Source: Spirosoma fluviale
GTDB taxonomy: Bacteria; Bacteroidota; Bacteroidia; Cytophagales; Spirosomataceae
NCBI GenBank assembly: GCA_945860325.1
Contig: CAMARL010000051.1
Span: 1 to 10,936 of the forward strand
DNA length: 10,936 nucleotides
Reading direction: 5' to 3'
The translations under genes were made by a program, and so were the position numbers. Numbering within the stretch: the stretch's first letter is position 1; each line of letters begins with the position of its first letter. A model generated the notes under the pieces. The model saw only the letters and a list, made by a program, of their open reading frames with translations. It was not told where the DNA came from and made no database searches. Shown here piece by piece: positions 1 to 6,851 of this stretch.

Positions 1-617
1 CAAGTAAAGGAATGGGAGTCGTTTATGGCAATCCAAGAGGAAGTGGGGGATATGGAACCGAGTTTTTAGCGGCCAATGTAAAAGACTGGGGGGCTGGACC
101 CATGGCCGATATTATGGAAATGACTGATTTAGCAGTAAATGAGGGTTGGGTCGATACAACGCAATTAGCTGTTACGGGCGGATCTTATGCGGGTTATTTA
201 GTTACCTGGATGCTTGGTCACACGAATCGTTTTAAGGTAGCGTGTTCACAAAGAGGGGTATATGAATTAAGCACATTTTTGGGCGAGGGAAATGCATGGC
301 GTTTAAATCCACGATATTTTGGTGGCTATCCTTGGGAAAAAACGACTCGAGTTATATTAGATCGAGAGTCGCCATTGACCTATGTTCAAAACATTCGGAC
401 TCCATTGATTATTTTTCATGGGGAAAATGATTTGAGAACAGGAGTTATTGGTAGTGAAATGTTGTATAAAAGTTTAAAGATATTGGGTCGTGATGTTGAA
501 TATGTGCGACATCCGGAAGCATCTCATGAGATAACTAGAGCTGGGAATAATCGTCAAAGAATTGACCAAATGCTTCGTACCTATGAATTTTTTAGTCGGT
601 ATTTGAAGCTGAATTGA
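1..617 (+). CDS. S9 family (prolyl oligopeptidase-like) serine peptidase, C-terminal catalytic part, 5'-truncated by window edge
   Basis: The reading frame is already open at the left edge (first whole codon at 3), so only the last 204 codons are present and the ATG at 12 is an internal methionine. What is seen is the C-terminal alpha/beta-hydrolase domain of the prolyl oligopeptidase / acylaminoacyl-peptidase (S9) family. Counting from the Met at 12, the oxyanion-side NPRGSGGYG motif is at 7-15, the nucleophile elbow GGSYAGY puts Ser58 at the catalytic position, Asp140 lies in HGENDLRTG and His172 in EASHE, so the full Ser-Asp-His triad is present. Family members cleave peptides or dipeptides from N-termini, and many Bacteroidota versions are exported. 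The N-terminal beta-propeller and any signal peptide, which would decide location, lie outside the window. It converges on the M42 peptidase gene, with a hairpin terminator between them. The exact substrate (dipeptidyl- versus acylaminoacyl-peptidase) cannot be told from this part. Confidence 0.92.
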   Translation, partial: SKGMGVVYGNPRGSGGYGTEFLAANVKDWGAGPMADIMEMTDLAVNEGWVDTTQLAVTGGSYAGYLVTWMLGHTNRFKVACSQRGVYELSTFLGEGNAWRLNPRYFGGYPWEKTTRVILDRESPLTYVQNIRTPLIIFHGENDLRTGVIGSEMLYKSLKILGRDVEYVRHPEASHEITRAGNNRQRIDQMLRTYEFFSRYLKLN

Positions 618-636
618 TGTTAAAATTTAATATGTA

Positions 637-666
637 AAAAAGGTGAATGGGAACATTCACCTTTTT
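637..666. terminator. Bidirectional intrinsic terminator between convergent peptidase genes
   Basis: A perfect 13-bp stem (637-649 pairing with 654-666) closes a GGAA tetraloop (650-653). The stem starts in an A-run and ends in a T-run, so it reads as a Rho-independent terminator on either strand. It lies 19 nt after the S9 gene stop and 38 nt after the M42 gene stop, which suits termination of both convergent genes. Confidence 0.85.
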
Positions 667-704
667 ATTTGTCGATTTTTAATTTTTAGATATGATTTCC
701 GGAT

Positions 705-1778
705 TTAACTAAAGTACCTCCAATCTTCATTTCCTTTTACTTTAAGTAGCGTTTGGTAGATTAAATCTATCACGGCGTTCATGTCGTCTTTTGCGATCAT
801 TTCGACCGTTGTGTGCATATATTTTAATGGTAAGGAAATCAATGCCGATGCGACTCCTTCTGTGGCATAAGCAAAAGAATCCGTATCGGTCCCGGTAGAC
901 CGGGAAACGGCTTGCCTTTGATATGAAATTTTATTTTCTTCGGCCACGTCAATGATGAAATCACGAACATTATTTTGTACAGCAGGACCATAGCAAATGA
1001 CAGGCCCTTTTCCACAGGACATATCGCCTTGTGTTTTCTTATTGTACATGGGCGATTGGGTATCATGGGTCACATCAGTTATAAAGGCCAAATCAGGTTT
1101 TAATCTGCGCACGATCATTTCTGCACCCCTTAATCCTATTTCTTCTTGCACCGAATTAACGATGTATAAGGTATAAGGCAATTTAATTTTCTTCTCTTTA
1201 AGTCGTTTGGCTACTTCGGCTATCATGTAACCACCGATCCGATTGTCTAAAGCTCTACCTACCAAATACTTTTTATTCAGTTCCATTAAGCCATCTTCGA
1301 AAGTAACGACGCAGCCTACATGTATGCCCATTTTTTCAACCTCTTTTTTATTAGAGGCCCCACAGTCAATAAAAATATCCGATATGCTCGGAGCTTTGTC
1401 TTTCGCTAAATCGCGTACGTGAATCGCGGGCCAACCAAAAATACCTTTGACGATTTTATCTTTCGTATGGATATTCGCCCGCATGGAAGGTGCAATTAAA
1501 GCATCTGAGCCTCCATTTCTTCGTAGAAATAAATATCCATTTTCATCAATGTAATTGACAAACCATGAAATTTCATCTGCATGTGCTTCTATGACGACAG
1601 AATAAGGCTGGCCAGGATTGATAACACCCACAGCAGTTCCATAGGTGTCAATGATTTTATCATCAATATAGGGTTTAATGTAATCCAGCCATATTTTTTG
1701 GCCCGACATTTCAAATCCGGTAGGTGATGCGTTATTTAAATAATTATATAAGAATTCGTTCGCTTTATTAGACATCAT
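705..1778 (-). CDS. M42 family metallo-aminopeptidase (glutamyl aminopeptidase / FrvX-like)
   Basis: A complete 357-residue protein of normal length for the M42 family of dinuclear-metal cytosolic aminopeptidases, which often form large tetrahedral oligomers and trim short peptides. The expected residues are visible: His66 and Asp68 in EAHADE (first metal ligand and its partner), bridging Asp178 in GRALDNR, the Glu212-Glu213 pair in QEEIGLRG (catalytic base and ligand), Asp235 in TDVTHD and His322 in YMHTTVE. There is no signal peptide, so it should be cytoplasmic. The start is one of two adjacent ATG codons (1778 or 1775); both give essentially the same protein. The gene is divergent from pfkA across 165 nt and converges on the S9 peptidase gene. 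Both neighbours' products degrade peptides, but no shared regulation is visible. The family is sometimes labelled cellulase M or endoglucanase; that name is misleading and peptidase activity is the better call. Confidence 0.93.
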   Translation of the reverse strand: MMSNKANEFLYNYLNNASPTGFEMSGQKIWLDYIKPYIDDKIIDTYGTAVGVINPGQPYSVVIEAHADEISWFVNYIDENGYLFLRRNGGSDALIAPSMRANIHTKDKIVKGIFGWPAIHVRDLAKDKAPSISDIFIDCGASNKKEVEKMGIHVGCVVTFEDGLMELNKKYLVGRALDNRIGGYMIAEVAKRLKEKKIKLPYTLYIVNSVQEEIGLRGAEMIVRRLKPDLAFITDVTHDTQSPMYNKKTQGDMSCGKGPVICYGPAVQNNVRDFIIDVAEENKISYQRQAVSRSTGTDTDSFAYATEGVASALISLPLKYMHTTVEMIAKDDMNAVIDLIYQTLLKVKGNEDWRYFS

Positions 1779-1871
1779 GTGTGTTTTTTTTGCAAGTTAC
1801 TAAGCCTTGTTTATAATTAATTTTTAATAAAATAATATTTTTAAGTTTTTTTGAATCATTAAAAATTTATT

Positions 1872-1905
1872 TTTGCTGATATAATCTATAAAGATTGTAT
1901 TTTTG
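1872..1905 (+). promoter_or_regulatory. Bacteroidota-type promoter for pfkA
   Basis: TTTG at 1872-1875 is followed after 22 nt by TATTTTTG at 1898-1905, an exact match to the Bacteroidota -7 consensus TAnnTTTG with spacing inside the accepted range. It lies in the 165-nt divergent gap. Transcription would start near 1910-1913, giving a 5' leader of about 30 nt. A second TATTTTTG (1868-1875) has its nearest upstream TTTG (1850-1853) only 14 nt away, so it is less likely as a -7 box. The start point is inferred. Confidence 0.55.
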
Positions 1906-1911
1906 ATCGTT

Positions 1912-1947
1912 ATGAAAGGTTGGAGTGATATAAATTTTATTAAATGA
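1912..1947 (+). other. Possible 11-codon leader ORF overlapping the pfkA start
   Basis: An ATG at 1912 opens a reading frame encoding MKGWSDINFIK that stops at TGA 1945-1947. This stop overlaps the pfkA ATG (1944-1946) as ATGA, the arrangement used for translational coupling. It starts within a few nucleotides of the predicted transcription start, so it may lie at the very 5' end of the mRNA or not be transcribed at all. Nothing shows that it is translated, and a random AT-rich leader could produce this. Confidence 0.2.
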
Positions 1948-2918
1948 AGAAAATAGCAGTTTTTACATCAGGAGGTGACGCTCCGGGAATGAATGCTTGC
2001 ATACGCGCTATTGTCCGTGGTGCCGCTTATCATCAGGTAGAAGTTTTTGGAATAGTTAGGGGTTATAATGGAATGATTAAAGGAGATATTATTCCTTTAA
2101 ATTCCCAATCCGTCAGTAATATAATTCAGAGAGGAGGAACGATCTTAAAATCAGCTCGGTCAAAAGAGTTTATGACCTTAGAAGGTCGTCAAAAAGCCTT
2201 TGAACAGTTGAAGGAAAAAGGCATAGAAGGTTTAGTAGCCATTGGCGGAAATGGTACTTTTACCGGTGCGGAAATTTTCTATAATGAATTTAAAATTCCT
2301 ACTGTGGGTGCTCCAGGCACCATCGACAACGATTTGTTTGGAACGGATTATACGATTGGATATGATACAGCGGTCAATACAGCTTTAGATGCGATCGATA
2401 AGATCCGCGATACAGCTGACTCACACGACCGAGTATTTTTTATTGAAGTAATGGGACGGGATTCTGGATACATCGCGATTGAATGTGGTATAGCAGGAGG
2501 AGCAGAAGCTGTCATGATTCCTGAAAATTTAACACCTGTTAGTGATATTGTAGGTATTTTGCAAAAAGGTTTTGCGAAGGCAAAGTCTTCATCTATTGTT
2601 GTGGTAGCCGAAGGTGACGAAGAAGGAAATGCACAAATAATAGCCAAAAAAATTAAAGAAAGTATGAGTGCTGAGTTAGATATTCGAGTAACTACTTTAG
2701 GCCATATTCAACGCGGGGGAATCCCAACAGCTTCTGATCGAATACTAGCGAGTCGATTAGGTTTAGGAGCTTTAGAAGGCTTATTACGAGGGGAGAAAAA
2801 TGTAATGGCTGGTGTTGTTAACAATCAATTGGTCTATACTCCATTTCACGATACCATTACTAAAAAGAAACCCGTTTCTGAAGATTTAATCCGAATGGTA
2901 GAAATTTTATCTACTTAA
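1944..2918 (+). CDS. pfkA: 6-phosphofructokinase (ATP-dependent type, PfkA)
   Basis: A complete 324-residue protein, close to the length of E. coli PfkA. It should phosphorylate fructose 6-phosphate to the 1,6-bisphosphate, the committed step of glycolysis, as a cytoplasmic tetramer. Visible motifs are SGGDAPGMN (9-17, nucleotide loop), RGGT (63-66), PGTIDND (124-130) with catalytic base Asp128, EVMGRDSG, and GHIQRGG with the substrate-binding His and Arg. Gly104 and Gly125 occupy the two positions where PPi-dependent enzymes carry Asp and Lys, so ATP should be the phosphoryl donor. One oddity is GGNG at 101-104: Asn103 stands where E. coli has the Mg-binding Asp of GGDG. The ATG at 1944 was chosen because the conserved N-terminal strand KKIAVFTSGGDAPG begins directly at it. 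A TAnnTTTG promoter lies upstream, and the stop overlaps the stop of the convergent DUF218 gene by 4 bp. Confidence 0.95.
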   Translation: MKKIAVFTSGGDAPGMNACIRAIVRGAAYHQVEVFGIVRGYNGMIKGDIIPLNSQSVSNIIQRGGTILKSARSKEFMTLEGRQKAFEQLKEKGIEGLVAIGGNGTFTGAEIFYNEFKIPTVGAPGTIDNDLFGTDYTIGYDTAVNTALDAIDKIRDTADSHDRVFFIEVMGRDSGYIAIECGIAGGAEAVMIPENLTPVSDIVGILQKGFAKAKSSSIVVVAEGDEEGNAQIIAKKIKESMSAELDIRVTTLGHIQRGGIPTASDRILASRLGLGALEGLLRGEKNVMAGVVNNQLVYTPFHDTITKKKPVSEDLIRMVEILST

Positions 2919-3694
2919 CAATATCCCATGATTGTGTAAATGATCAAACCACTAATCTCGCGGATTAGTTGGGATGTTCTCGAAAGATTTTGATCTGATG
3001 GAGTTAATAAATCGAGTAAACCAGATTCATTTTTGCTTCCTTTTTTGTCGACCGGATAGGCCTTAACCTTAAATCCTACTTTTTCAAAACAACGAATAGA
3101 TCTGGGCATATGCATTGCTGATGTAATTAAAAGTACTTCTTCGCTTTTGATGTAGTTTTTTAGCAATTGGGCCGAATATAATGCATTTTCTCTCGTATTT
3201 CGGGCTTTCGTTTCCATGTAAATATCTTGTGGCTTTACTCCCATGGCAATCATTAATTGCTTCACATCATTGGTTTCGTGGCCCTTATCTACCTTGATTT
3301 TTCCAATACTGGTGTTACCACCTGTAATTAAAATCTTCTTTATTTTTCCAGCTTTATATAATAGTATGGGTTGTATAAAACGATCTGCAGTTTCACCCAC
3401 ATTTATTTTGTCTGTTTGATCCTCATCGCTGGGTCTTATCATGCCACCACCCAATACTATTCCCCAGGTATAGTTTTCATTTTTCAATAAAGATATCGTA
3501 GGTTGTTCATATGAAATATATAATCGGTTTACAAACCAAGGATTACTAAACAATGTTAAAATGACTATTATCGCTAAAAGAGAACGGTTTCTTGATTTTT
3601 GGTTTTTTGAAAAGAAAGAAATCAACAGTAAAATAAAAATCCAACAGATTGGCAAAAGAATAAAATCTATTATTTTAGATAGCGCGAAAAACAT
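2915..3694 (-). CDS. YdcF/ElyC/SanA-like DUF218 membrane protein
   Basis: A complete 259-residue protein. Two hydrophobic helices at the N-terminus (about 8-28 and 38-55) are separated by a basic loop (SKNQKSRNRS). By the positive-inside rule the loop is cytoplasmic and the following DUF218 domain periplasmic. The DUF218 signature is clear: GIVLGGG (78-84), ADRF (103-106), LYKAGKIKKILITGG (112-126), then Glu160 and ARNTRENA (163-170), and TSAMHMPRS (190-198). Family members ElyC and SanA in E. coli affect envelope integrity and peptidoglycan or lipid-carrier metabolism, but the biochemical reaction is not firmly known, so no specific function is claimed. It is divergent from the thioredoxin-like gene (42 nt apart) and overlaps the pfkA stop tail-to-tail. 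It appears monocistronic. Confidence 0.88.
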   Translation of the reverse strand: MFFALSKIIDFILLPICWIFILLLISFFSKNQKSRNRSLLAIIVILTLFSNPWFVNRLYISYEQPTISLLKNENYTWGIVLGGGMIRPSDEDQTDKINVGETADRFIQPILLYKAGKIKKILITGGNTSIGKIKVDKGHETNDVKQLMIAMGVKPQDIYMETKARNTRENALYSAQLLKNYIKSEEVLLITSAMHMPRSIRCFEKVGFKVKAYPVDKKGSKNESGLLDLLTPSDQNLSRTSQLIREISGLIIYTIMGYC

Positions 3695-3702
3695 CGTAAT
3701 TT

Positions 3703-3710
3703 TATTTTTG
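3703..3710 (+). promoter_or_regulatory. Possible -7 element for the thioredoxin-like gene
   Basis: TATTTTTG matches TAnnTTTG and sits 26 nt before the ATG at 3737, in a 42-nt divergent gap. No TTG or TTTG is found at the right distance upstream, where the DNA already encodes the start of the DUF218 gene. This is a weak call in a very T-rich stretch. Confidence 0.25.
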
Positions 3711-3736
3711 TTTATTTGTAAAATTATTCTAATTCC

Positions 3737-5170
3737 ATGAAAATATTTTTTGTTTACACGTTTATTTTCTTTTCTTTTTTCTCTGCCTTAGCTCAAACTA
3801 AATTAAATAGCGCCATTAGCCCTAAAGGTTATTTAATCAAAGGTAAAATTGTCGGTGTTAAGAATACGGAAGTGTATTTAGCGCATTACTTTGGGTCGAC
3901 CCAACAAGTAGTCAAGGATACAGCTAAGGCGGATGGGGACGGTAATTTCACATTTAAGGGTAAAACAGAATTACCAAAAGGTCTTTATTTGATCACATTT
4001 GATCAATCAAAGTATTTAGACTTTATAATGGGGAACACTAATTTTTCATTTGAGACGGATACGTTAGATTTAATCAATAAAATGAAAATTGTAGGTAGCG
4101 ATGAAAATCAAGCTTTTTACTCCTTTCAAAAAGAAATGGTTAGTCTGTATGAAAAGTTAAGATCTGTACCCGCGAATGATCCTCGGTTTGCTGCAATACG
4201 AAAATCTATTTTGGATTATCAACAAGCTTGGATGCTTAAAAACAAAAACTTGTTTGCTTCTAAATTGATTAAGGCAACATTTGAACCTGATATGCCTGCA
4301 TTTTCAAGGTCTGTTAAAAATGCAAAAGATAGTGCTGATTTATTCCAATTTCAATACAGATACTACAAAAAACACTTTTTTGATAATGTAGATTTAAACG
4401 ACGAAAAGTTTATTCGTACTCCATTTTTACAAAAGAAATTAGAGAAATTCTTTACTGATTTGGTCGTACAGGAATCAGATTCAATTACGAAAGAAGCGGA
4501 TATCATTTTGGCTAAAATTAAAAATAAAGATGTTCGTAAATATGTCATTTATAAAATATCAAGTACTTATGAAAATCATAATGTAATAGGGACAGATGCG
4601 GCTTTTGTTCACATGTCTGAAAAATATTATATCAATGAACCTAAGCTTTGGGATACGTCTACGGTCAGACGAATTAAGGAGAGAGTTAAAACCCTAAAGC
4701 CTCTTTTAATTGGCAAGAAAATTCCTGAAATGTATTTAACTGACCCTGCTGGGAAACTATTGACGTTATCGACATCTCCTGGTAATTACACTATTTTGTT
4801 TATCTATGATCCAGAATGTAGTCATTGTAAAGAAGAAGCGCCAAAATTAGTGGCACTTAATGATTATTTAAAAACTAAAAGTGCGATTGTATTTGCCGTT
4901 TCAATCCTTAGAGAAAAAGAGCAATGGAAAAAATTTATTGCCGAATTTAAAATTCAAAATTGGTATAATGGGGTTGACGTTCATGTAAATTCAAAAACTA
5001 GGAAAGAGGAATATTATACAGACTTTAAAAATACTTTTGATATTTATTCCACCCCAATTGTCTATGTTTTAGATCGAAATAAAAAGATTATTGGCAAACG
5101 AATTCCTATAGAAAGCATAAAAGATTTCATTGAATTTCATGAAAATAAAGTAAGCGGAAAAATTAAATAA
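3737..5170 (+). CDS. Exported thioredoxin-like (TlpA-type) protein with DUF4369 and DUF5106 domains
   Basis: A complete 477-residue protein. It starts with a signal peptide (MKIFF...FFSALAQ, probable cleavage after ALA at 17-19), so it should act in the periplasm or outer envelope. An N-terminal DUF4369-type beta domain (about 30-115, IKGKIVGVKNTEVYLAHY onwards) is followed by a helical DUF5106-like segment (about 120-310, with NHNVIGTDAAFVHMSEKYY). The C-terminal thioredoxin fold has the active-site motif CSHC (Cys361, Cys364) and the cis-proline Pro440 in STPIVYVLD. These Bacteroidota-specific architectures are presumed thiol-disulfide oxidoreductases, reducing or isomerising disulfides of exported proteins; the direction and the partners are unknown. 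No cytochrome c maturation gene is nearby. The frame ends 8 bp inside the convergent DUF58 gene. Confidence 0.9.
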   Translation: MKIFFVYTFIFFSFFSALAQTKLNSAISPKGYLIKGKIVGVKNTEVYLAHYFGSTQQVVKDTAKADGDGNFTFKGKTELPKGLYLITFDQSKYLDFIMGNTNFSFETDTLDLINKMKIVGSDENQAFYSFQKEMVSLYEKLRSVPANDPRFAAIRKSILDYQQAWMLKNKNLFASKLIKATFEPDMPAFSRSVKNAKDSADLFQFQYRYYKKHFFDNVDLNDEKFIRTPFLQKKLEKFFTDLVVQESDSITKEADIILAKIKNKDVRKYVIYKISSTYENHNVIGTDAAFVHMSEKYYINEPKLWDTSTVRRIKERVKTLKPLLIGKKIPEMYLTDPAGKLLTLSTSPGNYTILFIYDPECSHCKEEAPKLVALNDYLKTKSAIVFAVSILREKEQWKKFIAEFKIQNWYNGVDVHVNSKTRKEEYYTDFKNTFDIYSTPIVYVLDRNKKIIGKRIPIESIKDFIEFHENKVSGKIK

Positions 5171-6047
5171 TTTGCTTGATCAAATTAATTAATGGTTGCT
5201 CTACCGACAAGAGATGGGTTTTGATTCCTTTTTGGGTAAGTTTTGAGATAAGATTTTCGAATTTAAGCTCATGCATTTTTTGCAAAGTTTCATTAAAATG
5301 ATCTACATGGATAGATAAGATTTCGTCTGTCTCCTTGTCCTCAATGTTCATATAGTTGCTGTAAGAGTTCGGGCTTGTAATCTCGGATGGATCCACCATA
5401 TATAGAATTTCTACTTCATTTTTTAAAGCTTTGGTCTCTAGCATGGATTGAATGAATGTCGAATTTTCAACTTCGGTAAACATGAGATCAGAGATAAAAT
5501 AGATTTTCTTCTTAGCGCCTAATGATTCAATTCTATCTTTTATTAAGTCTGGAAAACCGGTCTTTTTTTTGATTGGATTTTCGTCTATTAAATTTTCTAA
5601 AGCCTGGTATATGTATTTTAAATGAGCTAAACTATGACCTAGTTTACTTTCAAATGTAAGGTCATCTGACATGAATATTACCCCAAATGAATCTTTTTGT
5701 TTTTGTAGAATGGTGGATAAGGTGGCCACAATTTGAACAGCTTTATATATTTTTTCATTTGAATCTATTGGAAAATACATGGAAGATGAAATATCTAAAA
5801 TAAAATAGACTTTAATATTGGTTTCATCTTGGTATGTTTTGGTATATAATTTGTCTGTCTTTCCGAATAATTTCCAATCAATATTTCTGGGGTTTTCACC
5901 CTGTTCGTATGATTTAAATTCTTTGAATTCAGATGAAAATCCATGAAGAATACTCTTATGTTTTCCATGAAAAAATCCTTCTAACGCTTCTTTGGATAAG
6001 ATTTCTAAGGACTTATATTCACTTTTTTTTAGGAGTTTTTCGATCAT
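5163..6047 (-). CDS. DUF58 domain-containing protein with VWA-like MIDAS motif
   Basis: A complete 294-residue protein with no signal peptide or clear membrane helix. The DUF58 hallmark YEQGENPRNIDW is at 47-58. A von Willebrand A-like domain follows, whose metal site DISSSM supplies Asp85, Ser87 and Ser89 (DxSxS). DUF58 proteins are usually encoded beside a MoxR AAA+ ATPase and, in Bacteroidota, beside Bat/VWA genes, and are thought to act with the ATPase in cofactor insertion or stress tolerance. Here there is no MoxR gene. Instead the start codon overlaps the stop of the RlpA-like gene as ATGA (6044-6047), so the two are almost certainly co-transcribed and translationally coupled. Its stop overlaps that of the thioredoxin-like gene. 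The family assignment is firm; the role is unknown. Confidence 0.88.
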   Translation of the reverse strand: MIEKLLKKSEYKSLEILSKEALEGFFHGKHKSILHGFSSEFKEFKSYEQGENPRNIDWKLFGKTDKLYTKTYQDETNIKVYFILDISSSMYFPIDSNEKIYKAVQIVATLSTILQKQKDSFGVIFMSDDLTFESKLGHSLAHLKYIYQALENLIDENPIKKKTGFPDLIKDRIESLGAKKKIYFISDLMFTEVENSTFIQSMLETKALKNEVEILYMVDPSEITSPNSYSNYMNIEDKETDEILSIHVDHFNETLQKMHELKFENLISKLTQKGIKTHLLSVEQPLINLIKQII

Positions 6048-6682
6048 TTTTCAATATTTTTTTTGGGTATTATCGGCGTCGCAACCTTTTTCTTAGGTTT
6101 GATTTTTTTATGAATTGTTTTCTTTATTGGAGCTTTCTTCCTAATTTTTATTTTCTTTATTTTTCGTTTTTTAAGGTATTTTTTGTGTTTGATATTGCGT
6201 TTTAAGCGGTATTTCTTTTTGTATTTTAATCGTGTCTTTTGGTAATATTTTCGACTAAATTTGGGGTTAGTATTTAAAGATAAATGTTGATAAGGTATCA
6301 GCATCTGTTCTCCTTCAAACCCGACAATTTTTACTTTTACCCTAACTAAACCGATTTTATTTAATTTAAGTTTTTTTGCCCCAGTATCTGTTAGGTCAAT
6401 GATTCGACCTTTTTTATATGGGCCCCTGTCATTAATTCTAACGATGATTGATTTTTTATTGGACAGATTAGTTACCTCAACTAACGTATTAAATGGATAG
6501 GTTTTGTGCGCGGCTGTAAGTTTTGATTTATTTAATTTTTCGCTATTAGCTGTTTTTCTGCCATAAAACTTTTCTGAATAAAAGGAAGCTATGCCGTACC
6601 TTTCGTCTCCCAAATCTTGGGAAAAACACATGCCCATTGTGATATAGAAAACAACGAATGAACTGAATAATGCTTTTCCCAT
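6044..6682 (-). CDS. RlpA-like double-psi beta-barrel protein (possible septal lytic transglycosylase) with Lys/Arg-rich tail
   Basis: A complete 212-residue protein. A signal peptide covers about 1-21 (FVVFYITMGMCFSQ). Cys19 has no convincing lipobox (ITMGMC), so cleavage by signal peptidase I is favoured over a lipoprotein. The RlpA domain spans about 29-122: YGIASFYSEKFYGRKTANSE, then TAAHK with His59 and NDRGPY with Asp85. Their spacing of 26 residues equals that of catalytic His131 and Asp157 in Pseudomonas aeruginosa RlpA, which cleaves denuded peptidoglycan glycans; lytic activity is therefore plausible. There is no C-terminal SPOR domain. Residues 141-212 form a tail in which 36 of 72 residues are Lys or Arg, with a single acidic residue near the end. 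The DUF58 gene follows with a 4-bp overlap. The gene is divergent from the PUR-family gene across 169 nt. Confidence 0.88.
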   Translation of the reverse strand: MGKALFSSFVVFYITMGMCFSQDLGDERYGIASFYSEKFYGRKTANSEKLNKSKLTAAHKTYPFNTLVEVTNLSNKKSIIVRINDRGPYKKGRIIDLTDTGAKKLKLNKIGLVRVKVKIVGFEGEQMLIPYQHLSLNTNPKFSRKYYQKTRLKYKKKYRLKRNIKHKKYLKKRKIKKIKIRKKAPIKKTIHKKIKPKKKVATPIIPKKNIEK

Positions 6683-6717
6683 GAATGGATTTTATTGTGA
6701 CCTAAAGATTCATTATA

Positions 6718-6777
6718 AATTCAAGAATTAAAAATCTAATTTTTCATATTGGCTAATTGTAGCTTGAATTCAAGATT
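6718..6777. repeat. Short imperfect direct repeat with an embedded 12-bp palindrome in a divergent promoter gap
   Basis: AATTCAAGA occurs at 6718-6726 and again at 6767-6775, each followed by (A)TTAAAA. The second copy is part of a perfect 12-bp palindrome, CTTGAATTCAAG (6763-6774), which overlaps the putative -33 box of the PUR gene promoter. It could be an operator for the divergent RlpA-like and PUR genes. In DNA this AT-rich, chance similarity is a real alternative. Confidence 0.3.
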
Positions 6778-6796
6778 AAAATTTAAAATATTTTTG
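6764..6796 (+). promoter_or_regulatory. Candidate promoter for the PUR-family gene
   Basis: TTG at 6764-6766 is followed after 22 nt by TATTTTTG (6789-6796), an exact TAnnTTTG. The geometry matches the pfkA promoter. An alternative or tandem promoter uses TTTG at 6793-6796 and TAGATTTA at 6815-6822 (18-nt gap, one mismatch), which would give a shorter leader before the GTG at 6852. Confidence 0.42.
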
Positions 6797-6851
6797 AGAC
6801 AATAAAATTAATAGTAGATTTACAAATTCATAAACCAAAATTTATTTTAAA

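Noticed and set aside
12..14. ATG at 12 as the start of the S9 peptidase
   Set aside because: The frame is open to the left edge and the protein from 12 would lack the beta-propeller and part of the hydrolase fold; this is an internal Met.
1944..2918. PPi-dependent phosphofructokinase
   Set aside because: The residues that mark PPi enzymes (Asp and Lys at the positions of Gly104 and Gly125) are absent; both are Gly as in ATP-dependent PfkA.
6057..6064. Runs of eight A on the coding strand near the RlpA-like 3' end (and at 5563-5570 in the DUF58 gene) as programmed slippage sites
   Set aside because: Both frames are intact without slippage and Lys-rich AT-biased genes produce such runs by chance; there is no supporting downstream structure or alternative domain.
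5933..6205. A 90-codon + strand frame rich in Phe and Tyr across the DUF58/RlpA-like junction
   Set aside because: It is the antisense image of the Lys-rich RlpA-like tail; its hydrophobic look comes from T-rich complement of AAA/AAG codons.
6626..6628. Cys19 of the RlpA-like protein as a lipoprotein cysteine
   Set aside because: The preceding residues (ITMGMC) do not fit a lipobox, with Met at -1; a signal peptidase I site after Ser21 fits better.
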